Shown here one piece after another: positions 49,511 through 58,057 of a stretch of 64,000 nt of DNA. This stretch comes from Syntrophaceae bacterium. Its GTDB lineage: Bacteria; Desulfobacterota; Syntrophia; Syntrophales; UBA2192. Numbering within the stretch: the stretch's first letter is position 1; each line of letters opens with the position of its first letter. The stretch spans positions 227,244 through 291,243 of the forward strand of contig JABLXY010000003.1 of assembly GCA_013177795.1 (NCBI GenBank), read 5' to 3'. Under the pieces are notes generated by a model. The model made no database searches, was not told the origin of the DNA, and saw only the letters and a program-made list of their open reading frames with translations. A program made the translations under genes and the position numbers.

Positions 49511-50470
49511 ATGCGGATCAAGATCGAGACATCCGGAAACGCGCGGGGGACCCGCCGGGCGTCCGCCTGGATCCAGGCCTTCCGCGTTCACTTCGTGCCC
49601 CCCAGCTTCCTGCCCGTGACGCTGGCCGCCGCCGTCGCCTGGGCGAGGCACGGGGTTTTCGATCCCTTCGCCTTCCTGCTCGTCTTCATCGGGGTGACGG
49701 TGCATCACTTCGGCCTCAACATGCTCGACGACGTCCTCGACTATCTCCACGCCGTCGACCGGGCCTGGGGGGACGAGAAGAACCCCTACACGGGGGGCAG
49801 CGGGGTGCTCACCGAGGGCCTGCTCAGCGTGGAGGACCTCAAGCGGGGCATCGCCGCCTGCTACGGCGTCACGATCGCGATCTGGATCACCCTGGCATCG
49901 ATGAAGGGGTGGCCCGTTCTGCTCATCGGGGCCGTCGGGATCCTTTCGTCGATCTTCTATACCGTCCCCCCCGTCAAGTTCGCCTACCGGGGGTTCGGCG
50001 AGCTGGGGCTGCTGGTCAACTTCGGTCCCGTCCTCGTCATGGGGTCCTACTACGTCCAGCGGCAGACCTTCGATGCCGAGCCGCTGATCATTTCCCTCGT
50101 CCCCGGGTTTCTCATGTGGTCCATGATCGTCATCAACGAGATCCCCGACTACGAGGAGGACCGCCTGAGCGGCAAGATGAACCTCGTGGCCCGCTACGGC
50201 CGCGAGACCGGAGTCGTCCTCTACCGGGCGGGCCTTGCCGGGGCCTTCGTGACCCTGGCCGGGTCGGTGCTGTCCGGCGTGGCGCCGCCGCCCGTGCTCC
50301 TGGGTCTTGCCGCGCTGCCGGAGGCGCTCCGATCGGTGAGGGTCCTCAGGGAGAACTACCGTGACCGGCTCAAGATGATCCCCGCGAACATTGCCATCAT
50401 CAAGGTGTACCTCATCACGGGAGTCGCCATGGTGGTGGGCTATCTGATTCACGGGGTGATGGGGTGGTGA
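49511..50470 (+). CDS. UbiA-family prenyltransferase (MenA-like)
   Basis: A 319-residue membrane prenyltransferase. The first Asp-rich motif is NMLDDVLDYLHAVD and the second is NEIPDYEEDRLSGK; about eight hydrophobic segments. MenA-type enzymes attach polyprenyl to 1,4-dihydroxy-2-naphthoate for menaquinone, the likely acceptor of the hydrogenase and formate dehydrogenase here. A polyprenyl synthase gene lies 3.5 kb away. The N-terminal 20 residues are longer than usual. Another UbiA substrate is possible. Confidence 0.87.
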   Translation: MRIKIETSGNARGTRRASAWIQAFRVHFVPPSFLPVTLAAAVAWARHGVFDPFAFLLVFIGVTVHHFGLNMLDDVLDYLHAVDRAWGDEKNPYTGGSGVLTEGLLSVEDLKRGIAACYGVTIAIWITLASMKGWPVLLIGAVGILSSIFYTVPPVKFAYRGFGELGLLVNFGPVLVMGSYYVQRQTFDAEPLIISLVPGFLMWSMIVINEIPDYEEDRLSGKMNLVARYGRETGVVLYRAGLAGAFVTLAGSVLSGVAPPPVLLGLAALPEALRSVRVLRENYRDRLKMIPANIAIIKVYLITGVAMVVGYLIHGVMGW

Positions 50471-50492
50471 ACGGAGGCACGATAAAGAACAG

Positions 50493-50592
50493 GAAGCTGT
50501 GAAGTTGAGAAGTTCAGAAGCTCGGACAGTCCGATGGGCTATTGAATGCACTTCGTTCTCCAAGCTTCCCAACTTCATAACTTTTCAGCTTC
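50493..50592. repeat. Octad inverted repeat, GAAGTTNN family (33-nt arms, 34-nt loop)
   Basis: Left arm 50493-50525: GAAGCTGT, GAAGTTGA, GAAGTTCA, GAAGCTCGG. Right arm 50560-50592 begins CCAAGCTTC. Same 8+8+8+9 build as the GARGGTRA family with a different core. Confidence 0.88.
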
Positions 50593-50632
50593 CGCGATTT
50601 CGAAGCCCGGGCGCAAGTCATGGTACTCTAGC

Positions 50633-51538
50633 ATGAAAAAGAGCATTGCCAAAATCAGCCCCGAGGTCCTCGTCGTCGGGTCTGTCACGATTGACACGAT
50701 CGTCGAGAGACGAAGGACGTCGGAGCGGCTGGGCGGTGTCGTCACCTACGGGGGCCTGACCTTTCAGCGGCTGGGCGTCGCGACGGCCGCCGTGACGAAC
50801 CTCGCGGCGGCGGACAAATCCATCCTGGGCATTTTCGCCGACGAAGGGATTGCCGTCCACGCAGGCAAGAGCCCCCGCACCACGCGCTTTGTCAACGAGT
50901 CCCGGGGGGACCTGCGCGAGCAGCGCATGCCGCATGCGGCAGGCCCCATATCGGCAGCCCAGATCGAGCCGCTCCTCGCAACGGTCCGCCACGTCCATGC
51001 GGGTCCCCTGCACCCCGACGACATCGAGCCCCGGGCCATGGCGCTGATCGGGGAATCGAGGAAAATCGTGAGCCTCGACGTGCAGGGGTACCTGCGCAAG
51101 GCCGAAAACGGCCGCATCGTCCCGGGTGTGTCGGCATGGCTCGGGGGGGCGCTGCACGCCGCCCACATCATCAAGGCCGACGAGGGGGAACTCGGCCTCA
51201 TGCTCGACCATTTCCGCGAGAGCCTGCCGGGGTTTTTGCAGCGCTTCCGGGTCGACGAGGCCGTGATCACCCATGGCTCACGCGGGGCGAGCGTGTGGAC
51301 GCGCTTCGGCGAGGGGTGCCACATCGCGGCCGCAGAGGTTCGTCGACCCGTGAGCACCGTGGGGGCAGGGGACGTATTCTTTGCCGCCTACCTCGCGGCC
51401 CATCTCTACCGGGGGCTCGACATGGACCTTGCCGCCGGGTTTGCGGCAGGGGTGGCGGCACGGCAGGTCGCGGGGAAGCACATTGCGCCGGCGCTGCTCG
51501 ACCTGAGAGCCCGCACCCCGGTGAAAAAGGTGCGGTAG
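50633..51538 (+). CDS. PfkB-family carbohydrate kinase
   Basis: A 301-residue ribokinase-fold kinase. N-terminal VLVVGSVTIDTIVE with GGVVTYGGLTFQRLG, and the C-terminal catalytic motif STVGAGDVFFAAYLA with the Asp base. Substrate unknown; the middle region differs from the heptose kinase at 3126. The start ATG 50633 is chosen because it begins the conserved fold; there is no strong ribosome site. It stands between an octad repeat and the flavodoxin gene. Confidence 0.85.
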   Translation: MKKSIAKISPEVLVVGSVTIDTIVERRRTSERLGGVVTYGGLTFQRLGVATAAVTNLAAADKSILGIFADEGIAVHAGKSPRTTRFVNESRGDLREQRMPHAAGPISAAQIEPLLATVRHVHAGPLHPDDIEPRAMALIGESRKIVSLDVQGYLRKAENGRIVPGVSAWLGGALHAAHIIKADEGELGLMLDHFRESLPGFLQRFRVDEAVITHGSRGASVWTRFGEGCHIAAAEVRRPVSTVGAGDVFFAAYLAAHLYRGLDMDLAAGFAAGVAARQVAGKHIAPALLDLRARTPVKKVR

Positions 51539-51653
51539 GCATAATCCTGCTCGGAGCCTTGCCCCTTCTTCCTGAAACCGTTTTCGAGACGGCGCCGGCG
51601 GGCACAACGCGGAAACAGGGTTGATAGGTTCAACCGGAAAGGAGGCAAAACAC

Positions 51654-52136
51654 ATGAAAGTACTGATCCTTTACTTTTCCCGGACGGGAAACACGAAGAA
51701 GCTGGCCGAGGAGATCGCCAGGGGCGTTTCGGAAGTCGAGGGTGTGCAGGCCATCCTCCGATCCACGGCGGACGTCACGAAGGAGGATTTCGTGGCCGCC
51801 GACGGGATCATCGCGGGTTCTCCCGTCTACTTCGGCTCCATGGCGGCGCCCCTCAAGGATGTCCTTGACAAGTACGTGGGGGTGCGGAAGAAGATGGAAA
51901 ACAAGGTGGGCGCCGCCTTCGCCACGAGTGCCGACCCGTCGGGCGGCAAGGAGACGACGATGATCTCCATCATCCAGGCGCTTCTGATCTACGGGATGAT
52001 CGTTGTCGGCGACCCCCTCGATGCCACGGGGCACTACGGCGTGTCCTGCCTCGGGGCCCCTGACGCGGCGGCGGCGGAAAACGGCCGCAAGCTGGGCAAG
52101 AGGGTGGCGGCACTGGTTAAGAAGCTAAGAGGGTAA
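51654..52136 (+). CDS. Flavodoxin / WrbA-like NAD(P)H:quinone oxidoreductase family protein
   Basis: A 160-residue flavodoxin-fold protein. FMN-binding motif LILYFSRTGNTKKLAE, then GIIAGSPVYFGSMAAPLKDVLDKY and SCLGAPDAAAAE, as in WrbA. It may shuttle electrons or reduce quinones. AAGGAGG precedes the ATG at 51654. Its last residues KKLRG and its TAA stop (52134-52136) lie within the first two octamers of an octad repeat, so the repeat has become the end of the gene. Confidence 0.88.
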   Translation: MKVLILYFSRTGNTKKLAEEIARGVSEVEGVQAILRSTADVTKEDFVAADGIIAGSPVYFGSMAAPLKDVLDKYVGVRKKMENKVGAAFATSADPSGGKETTMISIIQALLIYGMIVVGDPLDATGHYGVSCLGAPDAAAAENGRKLGKRVAALVKKLRG

Positions 52137-52219
52137 GAAGGTAAGAAGGTTGGAATGCCGGGGGCCATGGAATGCTGCCTGCTTCTCCAACCTTCTGAAC
52201 CTCTCACCTTCCCACCTTC
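52121..52219. repeat. Octad inverted repeat, GARGGTRA family (33-nt arms, 33-nt loop), overlapping a gene end
   Basis: Left arm 52121-52153: GAAGCTAA, GAGGGTAA, GAAGGTAA, GAAGGTTGG. Right arm 52187-52219: CCAACCTTC and three octamers. The second octamer, GAGGGTAA at 52129-52136, ends exactly in the TAA stop of the flavodoxin gene. Confidence 0.92.
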
Positions 52220-52288
52220 TGTGTGCACACGCCGGCGATGGAGTTTCTCCGGAAAAGTAAGATCAGGTCTAAAGGCACGAGGTAAGAG

Positions 52289-53860
52289 ATGAAGGTTGCC
52301 ACGACGGAAGAGATGAGGACGATGGACCGTCATGCCATCGAGACGCTGGGCATCCCCGACGAGATCCTCATGGAGAATGCCGGGGGCGCCGCCTATTACG
52401 CGCTGGCCGGCGAGACGGAAATTGCGGGGAGGCGCTTCGCCGTTCTCTGCGGCGGCGGTAACAACGGCGGCGACGGCTTCGTCGTGGCCCGGAAGATCCA
52501 CTCGGGCGGCGGCATCGTCAAGGTTTTCCTGCTTGCCGACAAAAGCCGCTTCCGCGGGGCCGCGCGCAAGAACCTCGACATTCTCCTCAACCTCGCCGTC
52601 GATGTCCGGCCCGTGGAGTCTGCCGGCGACGTGCGGAGCTACATCTTGCAGGCCGACGCCGTCATCGACGCCATCTTCGGCACCGGGCTCGACCGCGACG
52701 TGGAGGGCCTTCACCGGGAGGTGATCGAACTCGTCAACGCGCTGGGCAAGCCCGTCCTGAGCCTCGACATCCCATCGGGCGTCAATGGGGACACGGGCTC
52801 CGTGATGGGGACGGCCATCCGGGCGGCGGCCACGGTGACCTTCGGACTGCCGAAGCGGGGCAACCTGCTCTACCCCGGGTTTGCCTGCGGGGGAAAGCTC
52901 TACGTGACCCACATCTCCTTCCCCCCCGAGCTCTACGACTCGGAGGAGATCCGCATGGAGGTCAACGACCCGCTGCCGCTGCCCGCCCGCAGTCCCTGGG
53001 GGCACAAGGGCGATTTCGGCGACGCTCTCTTCGTCGCGGGGGCTTCCGGCTACTACGGGGCCCCGGCGTTCTCGGCGCTGTCCTTCCTCAAGGCGGGCGG
53101 CGGCTACTCGCGCCTGGCGGCGCCTGCGTCTGTGGTCCCGGGGTTGGCCGCGCAGGCGGGCGAGATCGTCTTCGTCCCTCAAAAGGAGACGCCGTCGGGA
53201 AGCATCGCCCTGAAAAACAAATCGGCCCTGCTCGAACTGGCGGAACGCGTGGACCTGGTCGTTCTGGGGCCGGGTCTCTCGCTGGCCGAGGAGACGCAGA
53301 AGCTCGTGCGGGAGCTGGCGGCCAGGATCGAGAAGCCCATCCTCATCGATGGCGACGGGATTACGGCCGTGGCGAAAAACCCCCGGTTTCTCAAGCGCCG
53401 CCGCTACGAGACCATTCTCACGCCCCACGCGGGCGAGATGGCCCGCATCACCGGCAAGGGCGTCGAGGCGATCGAGAAGGACCCCGTCGGGATCCTGCAG
53501 GAGACGGCTGCCGCCCTCGACTCGATCATCGTGCTCAAGGGCGCCCACACGCTCATCGGCTTGCCCGACGGCCGCGTGTTCATCAACATGAGCGGCAACT
53601 CGGGGATGGCCACGGCGGGCTCGGGCGACGTGCTGACGGGGGCCATCGGGGCCATGTTCGGCCTGGGCCTCGCGGTCCCGGAGGCGGTGCGGGCCGGCGT
53701 GTTCGTCCACGGGCTGGCGGGAGACCTCGCGGCGGCCGACAAGGGGGAGGACGGCATCACGGCGCGCGACATCATGGAGGGTCTGCCCAGGGCCGTCGCC
53801 ATGGTCCGGGCTGGCGACCTGGGAGACTTGGCGGAGAAGAAGGGGCTTTACATCATCTGA
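52289..53860 (+). CDS. nnr: Bifunctional NAD(P)H-hydrate epimerase / ADP-dependent dehydratase
   Basis: A 523-residue fusion of the YjeF N-terminal epimerase (VATTEEMRTMDRHAIE, CGGGNNGGDGFVVAR, LDIPSGVNGDTG) and the C-terminal dehydratase (GHKGDFGDALFVAGASGYYGA, LTPHAGEMARI, GNSGMATAGSGDVLTG). It repairs hydrated NADH and NADPH. The dehydratase half begins near residue 230. Full length for the family. A TGGAATNN octad repeat follows. Confidence 0.96.
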   Translation: MKVATTEEMRTMDRHAIETLGIPDEILMENAGGAAYYALAGETEIAGRRFAVLCGGGNNGGDGFVVARKIHSGGGIVKVFLLADKSRFRGAARKNLDILLNLAVDVRPVESAGDVRSYILQADAVIDAIFGTGLDRDVEGLHREVIELVNALGKPVLSLDIPSGVNGDTGSVMGTAIRAAATVTFGLPKRGNLLYPGFACGGKLYVTHISFPPELYDSEEIRMEVNDPLPLPARSPWGHKGDFGDALFVAGASGYYGAPAFSALSFLKAGGGYSRLAAPASVVPGLAAQAGEIVFVPQKETPSGSIALKNKSALLELAERVDLVVLGPGLSLAEETQKLVRELAARIEKPILIDGDGITAVAKNPRFLKRRRYETILTPHAGEMARITGKGVEAIEKDPVGILQETAAALDSIIVLKGAHTLIGLPDGRVFINMSGNSGMATAGSGDVLTGAIGAMFGLGLAVPEAVRAGVFVHGLAGDLAAADKGEDGITARDIMEGLPRAVAMVRAGDLGDLAEKKGLYII

Positions 53861-53870
53861 CCGGGGGCAA

Positions 53871-53959
53871 TGGAATGTTGGAATAATGGGATATTGGATT
53901 TTTCAATTCTTTTCCGATAAAAACCCATCATTCCAACACGACATGACTTCAATATTCCA
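53871..53959. repeat. Octad inverted repeat, TGGAATNN family
   Basis: Left arm 53871-53898: TGGAATGT, TGGAATAA, TGGGATAT, TGGA. Right arm 53924-53959: CCCA, TCATTCCA, two diverged octamers, ATATTCCA. Loop 25 nt. It lies between convergent nnr and the polyprenyl synthase gene, so it may terminate both. Confidence 0.8.
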
Positions 53960-53965
53960 ATCTTC

Positions 53966-54940
53966 TCAGAGGGTGCGCTCGGCGATGAAGTCGGCCATGG
54001 CCATCAGCGCCGCTTTCGCCTCGCCGTCCTCGAAGGGGGCAAGCCGCGCCTTGCCCTCGGCGATGATGCTCCTGGCGCGGCCCAGGGCGTAAGGGATGCC
54101 GTCGTATTTTCCGATGAGGCCGAAGACCGTCCGGATGTCCTCTTCCGTCGCCTGCTTGCGCTCCACGATCCCCCGGATGGTTTCCCTTTCCGCGGCCGTG
54201 CACCGTGCCAGCGTCCGGATGAGCGGCAGGGTGATCTTCCCTTCCCTGATGTCCATGCCGATGGCCTTCCCGAACTCCTTCTCGGCGGCCACGTAGTCGA
54301 GGGTGTCGTCGGTAAGCTGGAAAGCGAGCCCCATGGCGTGCCCGAAGCCCCGCAGGGCCTCGACCCGCTCGGGGGCCGCCCCGGCCATGAGCCCCCCCAC
54401 GGCGCATGCCGCCGCGATGAGGACCGCCGTCTTCTTCTCGATGAGGGTGAAGTAGTCCTCCTCGGTGATTCCCACGTCGCCGCACTTCAGCAGCTGGAAG
54501 ACCTCCCCCTCGGCCATGGTGTTCGTCGTCTCGGAGATGAGCTTGATGATGGCCAGGTCCCCGTCGCGCGTCATCAGGGTGAAGGAGCGCGAGTAGAGGA
54601 AATCCCCCACGAGCACCACCGCCGCGTTGCCCCAGACATTGTTGGCCGAAGGCTTCCCCCTGCGCGTCTCCGCACCGTCGACCACGTCGTCGTGCAGCAG
54701 CGTTGCCGTGTGGATGAACTCGATGACCGCCGACAGGGGGTAGCGCCTCTCCCCGCGGTAGCCGCACAGATCGGCCGAGGCCAAAAGCATGAGGGGGCGG
54801 AACCGCTTGCCGCCGCTCGTGATGAGGTGGTTGATGACCTGGGGGATGAAGGGGACCTCCGAGTGGAGGTACCTGCCGAGGTGCTCCTCCACCTGCTTGA
54901 GGTCGGTCTCGTAGCGGCGCAGGACGTCGTTCATGTTCAT
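53966..54940 (-). CDS. ispB: Polyprenyl diphosphate synthase (octaprenyl type)
   Basis: A 324-residue trans-isoprenyl diphosphate synthase. First Asp motif LLHDDVVDGAETRRG and second QLTDDTLDYVA, with GGKRFRPLML near residue 43. It makes the long side chain of quinones from FPP and IPP. The residue before the first Asp motif is small (IHTATLLHDD), typical of long-chain enzymes; exact chain length is not decidable. Probably supplies the UbiA-like enzyme at 49511. Confidence 0.92.
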   Translation of the reverse strand: MNMNDVLRRYETDLKQVEEHLGRYLHSEVPFIPQVINHLITSGGKRFRPLMLLASADLCGYRGERRYPLSAVIEFIHTATLLHDDVVDGAETRRGKPSANNVWGNAAVVLVGDFLYSRSFTLMTRDGDLAIIKLISETTNTMAEGEVFQLLKCGDVGITEEDYFTLIEKKTAVLIAAACAVGGLMAGAAPERVEALRGFGHAMGLAFQLTDDTLDYVAAEKEFGKAIGMDIREGKITLPLIRTLARCTAAERETIRGIVERKQATEEDIRTVFGLIGKYDGIPYALGRARSIIAEGKARLAPFEDGEAKAALMAMADFIAERTL

Positions 54941-55045
54941 GGCTGGCCTTCCGGTCCGCGAAAAGGGCGCGGTATTGACGTGCTCTTATCGGAGAAGCCG
55001 CGAAATGTCAAGCGGGCCGCCGCCGGGCACGACGGAAAAAAAGGC

Positions 55046-55073
55046 TTTACATGACAGGGGTTTTGCTTACAAT
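55046..55073 (+). promoter_or_regulatory. Candidate promoter of ppsR, leaderless geometry
   Basis: TTTACA (55046-55051), 16 nt, TACAAT (55068-55073). The ATG at 55080 lies 7 nt after the -10, the same geometry as at 44754. Confidence 0.55.
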
Positions 55074-55079
55074 GAACAC

Positions 55080-55979
55080 ATGAAGACACCGTCGCGGGTC
55101 GAGCCTGCGCGGCACGTGCCGCCACGGCCGACTCACCGCGAAATTGAGTCCATGTCGATCAAGCGAGCCGTTTTCTTCATCTCCGACCGGACGGCGATCA
55201 CCGCCGAAACCTTCGGACACAGCCTTCTCATCCAGTTCGACGACGTCGAATTCCAGAAGGTCACGCTCCCCTTCATCGACACGATGTGGAAGGCGCAGGA
55301 CGCCCTCGAGCAGATCAACGACGCGAGGGAGCACACGGGCTCTCGCCCCATCGTCTTCAGCACGATCGTCAACTCCCAGATCCGCAAGCTGATCCTTTCC
55401 TGCGAGGCCGCCGTGGTGGATCTGTTCGACGCCTTCATCGGTACCCTCGAGGAGGAGCTGCGCGTCCAGCCGACTCTCGGCGGGGGATCCCACCACCCCT
55501 CGGCAGGCGACGAGCTCGACATCCGGATCAACGCCGTCAACTACGCCCTGACGAACGATGACGGGATCACGACCAAGAATTACGACAAGGCCGACGTGAT
55601 CCTCGTCGGCGTCTCGCGCACCGGCAAGACGCCCACCTGCCTCTACCTGGGGCTGCAGTACGGGATTTTTGCGGCCAACTACCCGCTGACCGAAGAGGAC
55701 CTGCTCATCGAGTACCGGAAGATTCCCGGCGTTCTCCAGCCCTACAGGGACCGGCTCTACGGCCTCACGATCAACCCCGAGAGGCTCCAGAAGATCCGGT
55801 CCGCCCGCCGGCCGACCGGGCGGTACTCGTCGCTCGAGCAGTGCCAGAAGGAGGTCTCCCTGGCGGAGTTCCTCTACGTCTCCAAGAACATCCCCTACCT
55901 CAACATCACCACCATGTCGATCGAGGAGATCGCCGCGACCGTGATGCACAAGAACAAGCTGCAGCGGCGGATCTTCTAA
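55080..55979 (+). CDS. ppsR: Pyruvate, water dikinase regulatory protein (PSRP, DUF299)
   Basis: A 299-residue bifunctional kinase/pyrophosphorylase of the PpsR family. It has RAVFFISDRTAITAETFGHSLL near the start, the P-loop-like GVSRTGKTPTCLYLG, and the C-terminal RYSSLEQCQKEV. It would switch PEP synthase on and off through ADP-dependent phosphorylation. ATG 55080 fits the promoter (no leader); ATG 55152, right before the conserved core, is an alternative, and neither has a ribosome site. Relevant to gluconeogenesis from short acids in anaerobes. Confidence 0.9.
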   Translation: MKTPSRVEPARHVPPRPTHREIESMSIKRAVFFISDRTAITAETFGHSLLIQFDDVEFQKVTLPFIDTMWKAQDALEQINDAREHTGSRPIVFSTIVNSQIRKLILSCEAAVVDLFDAFIGTLEEELRVQPTLGGGSHHPSAGDELDIRINAVNYALTNDDGITTKNYDKADVILVGVSRTGKTPTCLYLGLQYGIFAANYPLTEEDLLIEYRKIPGVLQPYRDRLYGLTINPERLQKIRSARRPTGRYSSLEQCQKEVSLAEFLYVSKNIPYLNITTMSIEEIAATVMHKNKLQRRIF

Positions 55980-56015
55980 GGGACGGGAGCCTGGAGGCGC
56001 ATCCCCTTGAGTGAG

Positions 56016-56116
56016 GAAGCTGAGAAGTTGTGAAGTTGTGAAGCTTGGAAAGGCTGAAAGCCAATCTCACAGTTTCCTCTTTTCCGAGCTTCTTAACTTC
56101 ATAACTTCCTAACTTC
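56016..56116. repeat. Octad inverted repeat, GAAGTTNN family (33-nt arms, 35-nt loop)
   Basis: Left arm 56016-56048: GAAGCTGA, GAAGTTGT twice, GAAGCTTGG. Right arm 56084-56116: CCGAGCTTC and three octamers of TAACTTC type. The right edge touches the rmuC stop codon (56115-56117). Between convergent ppsR and rmuC. Confidence 0.9.
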
Positions 56117-57548
56117 AGGTCTTTTCGCCCGACTCCACTCCCGCGATCTGCTCGCGGGCCGTCACCCGGATCTCGTCCATGGCCTCGGGCAGTTCCCGGC
56201 TGGTCGAGACGCCCAGTTCACGGAAGCGGCGGAAGGAGGGCATGAGGCGCGTCTCGATGGAGCGGACGGCCTCGTTGTGGGCCTCGACGGCCTTCGCGAG
56301 GCTTGCCCCCGCCCTCGTGATGTGGTCCGCCACGACGGCGAAGCGCTCGTAGAGCTCCCGGCCCAGGCGGTTGATCTCCCGGGCCCCGGTTGCCACCTGT
56401 TCCTGCTGCCAGCCGTAGGCCACGGCCTTCAGCAGCGCGATGAGCGTCGTGGGGGTGGCGAGGATGACCTTCCGGAGGCTGCCGTCCTCGATGAGGCCCG
56501 GGTCGTTCTCGATGGCGGCGCTGAAAAAGGTCTCGCCCGGCAGGTACATGACAACCAGCTCCGGCGACTCCTCGAACTGGTCCCAGTAGGCCTTGGACCC
56601 CAGGGCGTTCATGTGGGCGCGCACGGCGGCGACGTACCCCGCAAAGGCCCTCTTGCGCTCCTCCTCGGTGACGGCCTGCAGGGCGGTGAGAAACGCGTCC
56701 ACGGGGGCCTTGGCGTCGATGACGATCGCACGCCCGTTGGGCAGGCGGACGATCATGTCGGGCCGGAGCCTGCCCGACTCGGTGTCCACGGTGACCTGCT
56801 CATAGAAGTCGCACCAGGGCACCATGCCGGCCAGTTCCGCCGCGCGCCGCAGCGACATCTGGCCCCAGGCGCCGCTCACCTGCGGCTTGCGAAGCGCTGT
56901 GGAGAGGCTCGAGGTCTCCCGCTGCAGCGACTCATTCATCTCGGCAAGGGCCCTGATCTGCTGGGTCAGGTTCCAGGACTGCTCGGCGCGGGCCTTTTCC
57001 AGGTCCCGCAGCTGCTCCTCGTATCGCCTGAGCGTCTCCTGGAGAGGCCGGATCGTCCCCTCGAGCCCCGCCTGGTGCTCGCCCAGCTTCCCCTTCGTCT
57101 GCTCGAGGATCCTGCCGAGGTTCTCCTCGGCCAGCTCCAGGAAGCTGCGGTTGCTGCTCTCGAGGGCGGCCGACGCCTGGGCCCGGAAGGTGTCGGTCAT
57201 CTCCGTCTTCATCCGCTCGATGATCTCCCGCTGCCGCTCGATGCTGCGGGCGGCCTCGTCCAGCCGCGCCTGGGCCTCCACGGCCTGGATGCGCTCGTCG
57301 TCGAGTGACTTGCGCAACCCCTCGATTTCGCTCTTCGACGTCTCGAGCTGGCGGCGCAGCTGGTCCATCTGGCCCTCGGCGTAGCGGGCGCGGCCCTCCA
57401 TCTCGGAAACCCGGCCGCCGAGGCTCTGCCGGATCTCGTCGGTCTGCCGCATGCATTCCCTCTGGGCAACGAGCCGCGTCAGGACCCACAGGAGCAGGCC
57501 GCCCGCCGCAAACCCCGTCAAGAAAACGACCACGATCTCGATCGACAT
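56115..57548 (-). CDS. rmuC: DNA recombination protein RmuC homologue
   Basis: A 477-residue RmuC-family protein. One N-terminal membrane helix (EIVVVFLTGFAAGGLLLWVL), a long coiled coil from about residue 25 to 200, and the RmuC nuclease-like domain (GAWGQMSLRRAAELAG, RLPNGRAIVIDAKAP, VVMYLPGETFFSAAI, LATPTTLIALLKAVAYGW). It limits inversions at short repeats in E. coli, of interest in a genome so rich in inverted repeats. A good promoter lies upstream. Confidence 0.93.
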   Translation of the reverse strand: MSIEIVVVFLTGFAAGGLLLWVLTRLVAQRECMRQTDEIRQSLGGRVSEMEGRARYAEGQMDQLRRQLETSKSEIEGLRKSLDDERIQAVEAQARLDEAARSIERQREIIERMKTEMTDTFRAQASAALESSNRSFLELAEENLGRILEQTKGKLGEHQAGLEGTIRPLQETLRRYEEQLRDLEKARAEQSWNLTQQIRALAEMNESLQRETSSLSTALRKPQVSGAWGQMSLRRAAELAGMVPWCDFYEQVTVDTESGRLRPDMIVRLPNGRAIVIDAKAPVDAFLTALQAVTEEERKRAFAGYVAAVRAHMNALGSKAYWDQFEESPELVVMYLPGETFFSAAIENDPGLIEDGSLRKVILATPTTLIALLKAVAYGWQQEQVATGAREINRLGRELYERFAVVADHITRAGASLAKAVEAHNEAVRSIETRLMPSFRRFRELGVSTSRELPEAMDEIRVTAREQIAGVESGEKT

Positions 57549-57564
57549 GAGGCCTCCTCAAGAA

Positions 57565-57648
57565 AGGCATTGGGCATCAAGCACGAGGCATCAGGGGTAT
57601 CGGTAACGGAACCCGTCCGTTTTGCTGGAGCCTGTTGCCTGAAGCCTG
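57565..57648. repeat. Heptad inverted repeat, AGGCATC family
   Basis: Left arm 57565-57597 is 7-mers AGGCATT, GGGCATC, AAGCACG, AGGCATC and AGGGG; right arm 57624-57648 is GGAGCCT, GTTGCCT, GAAGCCT. Loop 26 nt. It lies in the rmuC leader, between promoter and start codon. Confidence 0.65.
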
Positions 57649-57649
57649 T

Positions 57650-57678
57650 CTATTATCACCATCCCCGCAACATGGCAA
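57650..57678 (-). promoter_or_regulatory. Candidate promoter of rmuC
   Basis: On the minus strand TTGCCA (57673-57678), 17 nt, TAATAG (57650-57655). The heptad repeat would be transcribed as part of the leader. Confidence 0.55.
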
Positions 57679-58057
57679 AGGATTCGACGTGAGAAGCTCC
57701 CCGCTCGCCGGCGGGCGGTCTTGTCGGAAATCCGGCGAAGGGCGTCAACGTCGCAGGCGCAGCGGCGGCCCCTCGAACCCGCACGGCCGCGCACCGCCCG
57801 TCAGCCGCCGGCCGGATCGCGGTCTGCGGTCATGGGACACCCCGAAACCCGCACTCCGAGAGTCTTTGCGCCGAAACGCCCACCGGATGCCGGGTCCAGG
57901 GGAAGAAGCCGGAAAAGTTCTCCTGGAGCAGGTTTGCGGCTTTGATGGGCCAGAAAGGGGCATGTATCTTGCACTTCGACCGTACAATTTTTCGGCGGAG
58001 CCGTCGGAAACGTTGCCCCAGCAAGCTGAAAATTTTTTCTGGAAATGCGAAAAAAGC
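57679..58057. other. Gene-free stretch between rmuC and the HU gene
   Basis: About 380 bp (670 bp counting leaders and promoters) with no convincing gene. A 141-codon frame at 57635-58060 is Arg/Pro-rich with no domain or ribosome site and is not called. No repeat of the octad type was found here. I see nothing else to assign. Confidence 0.5.
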
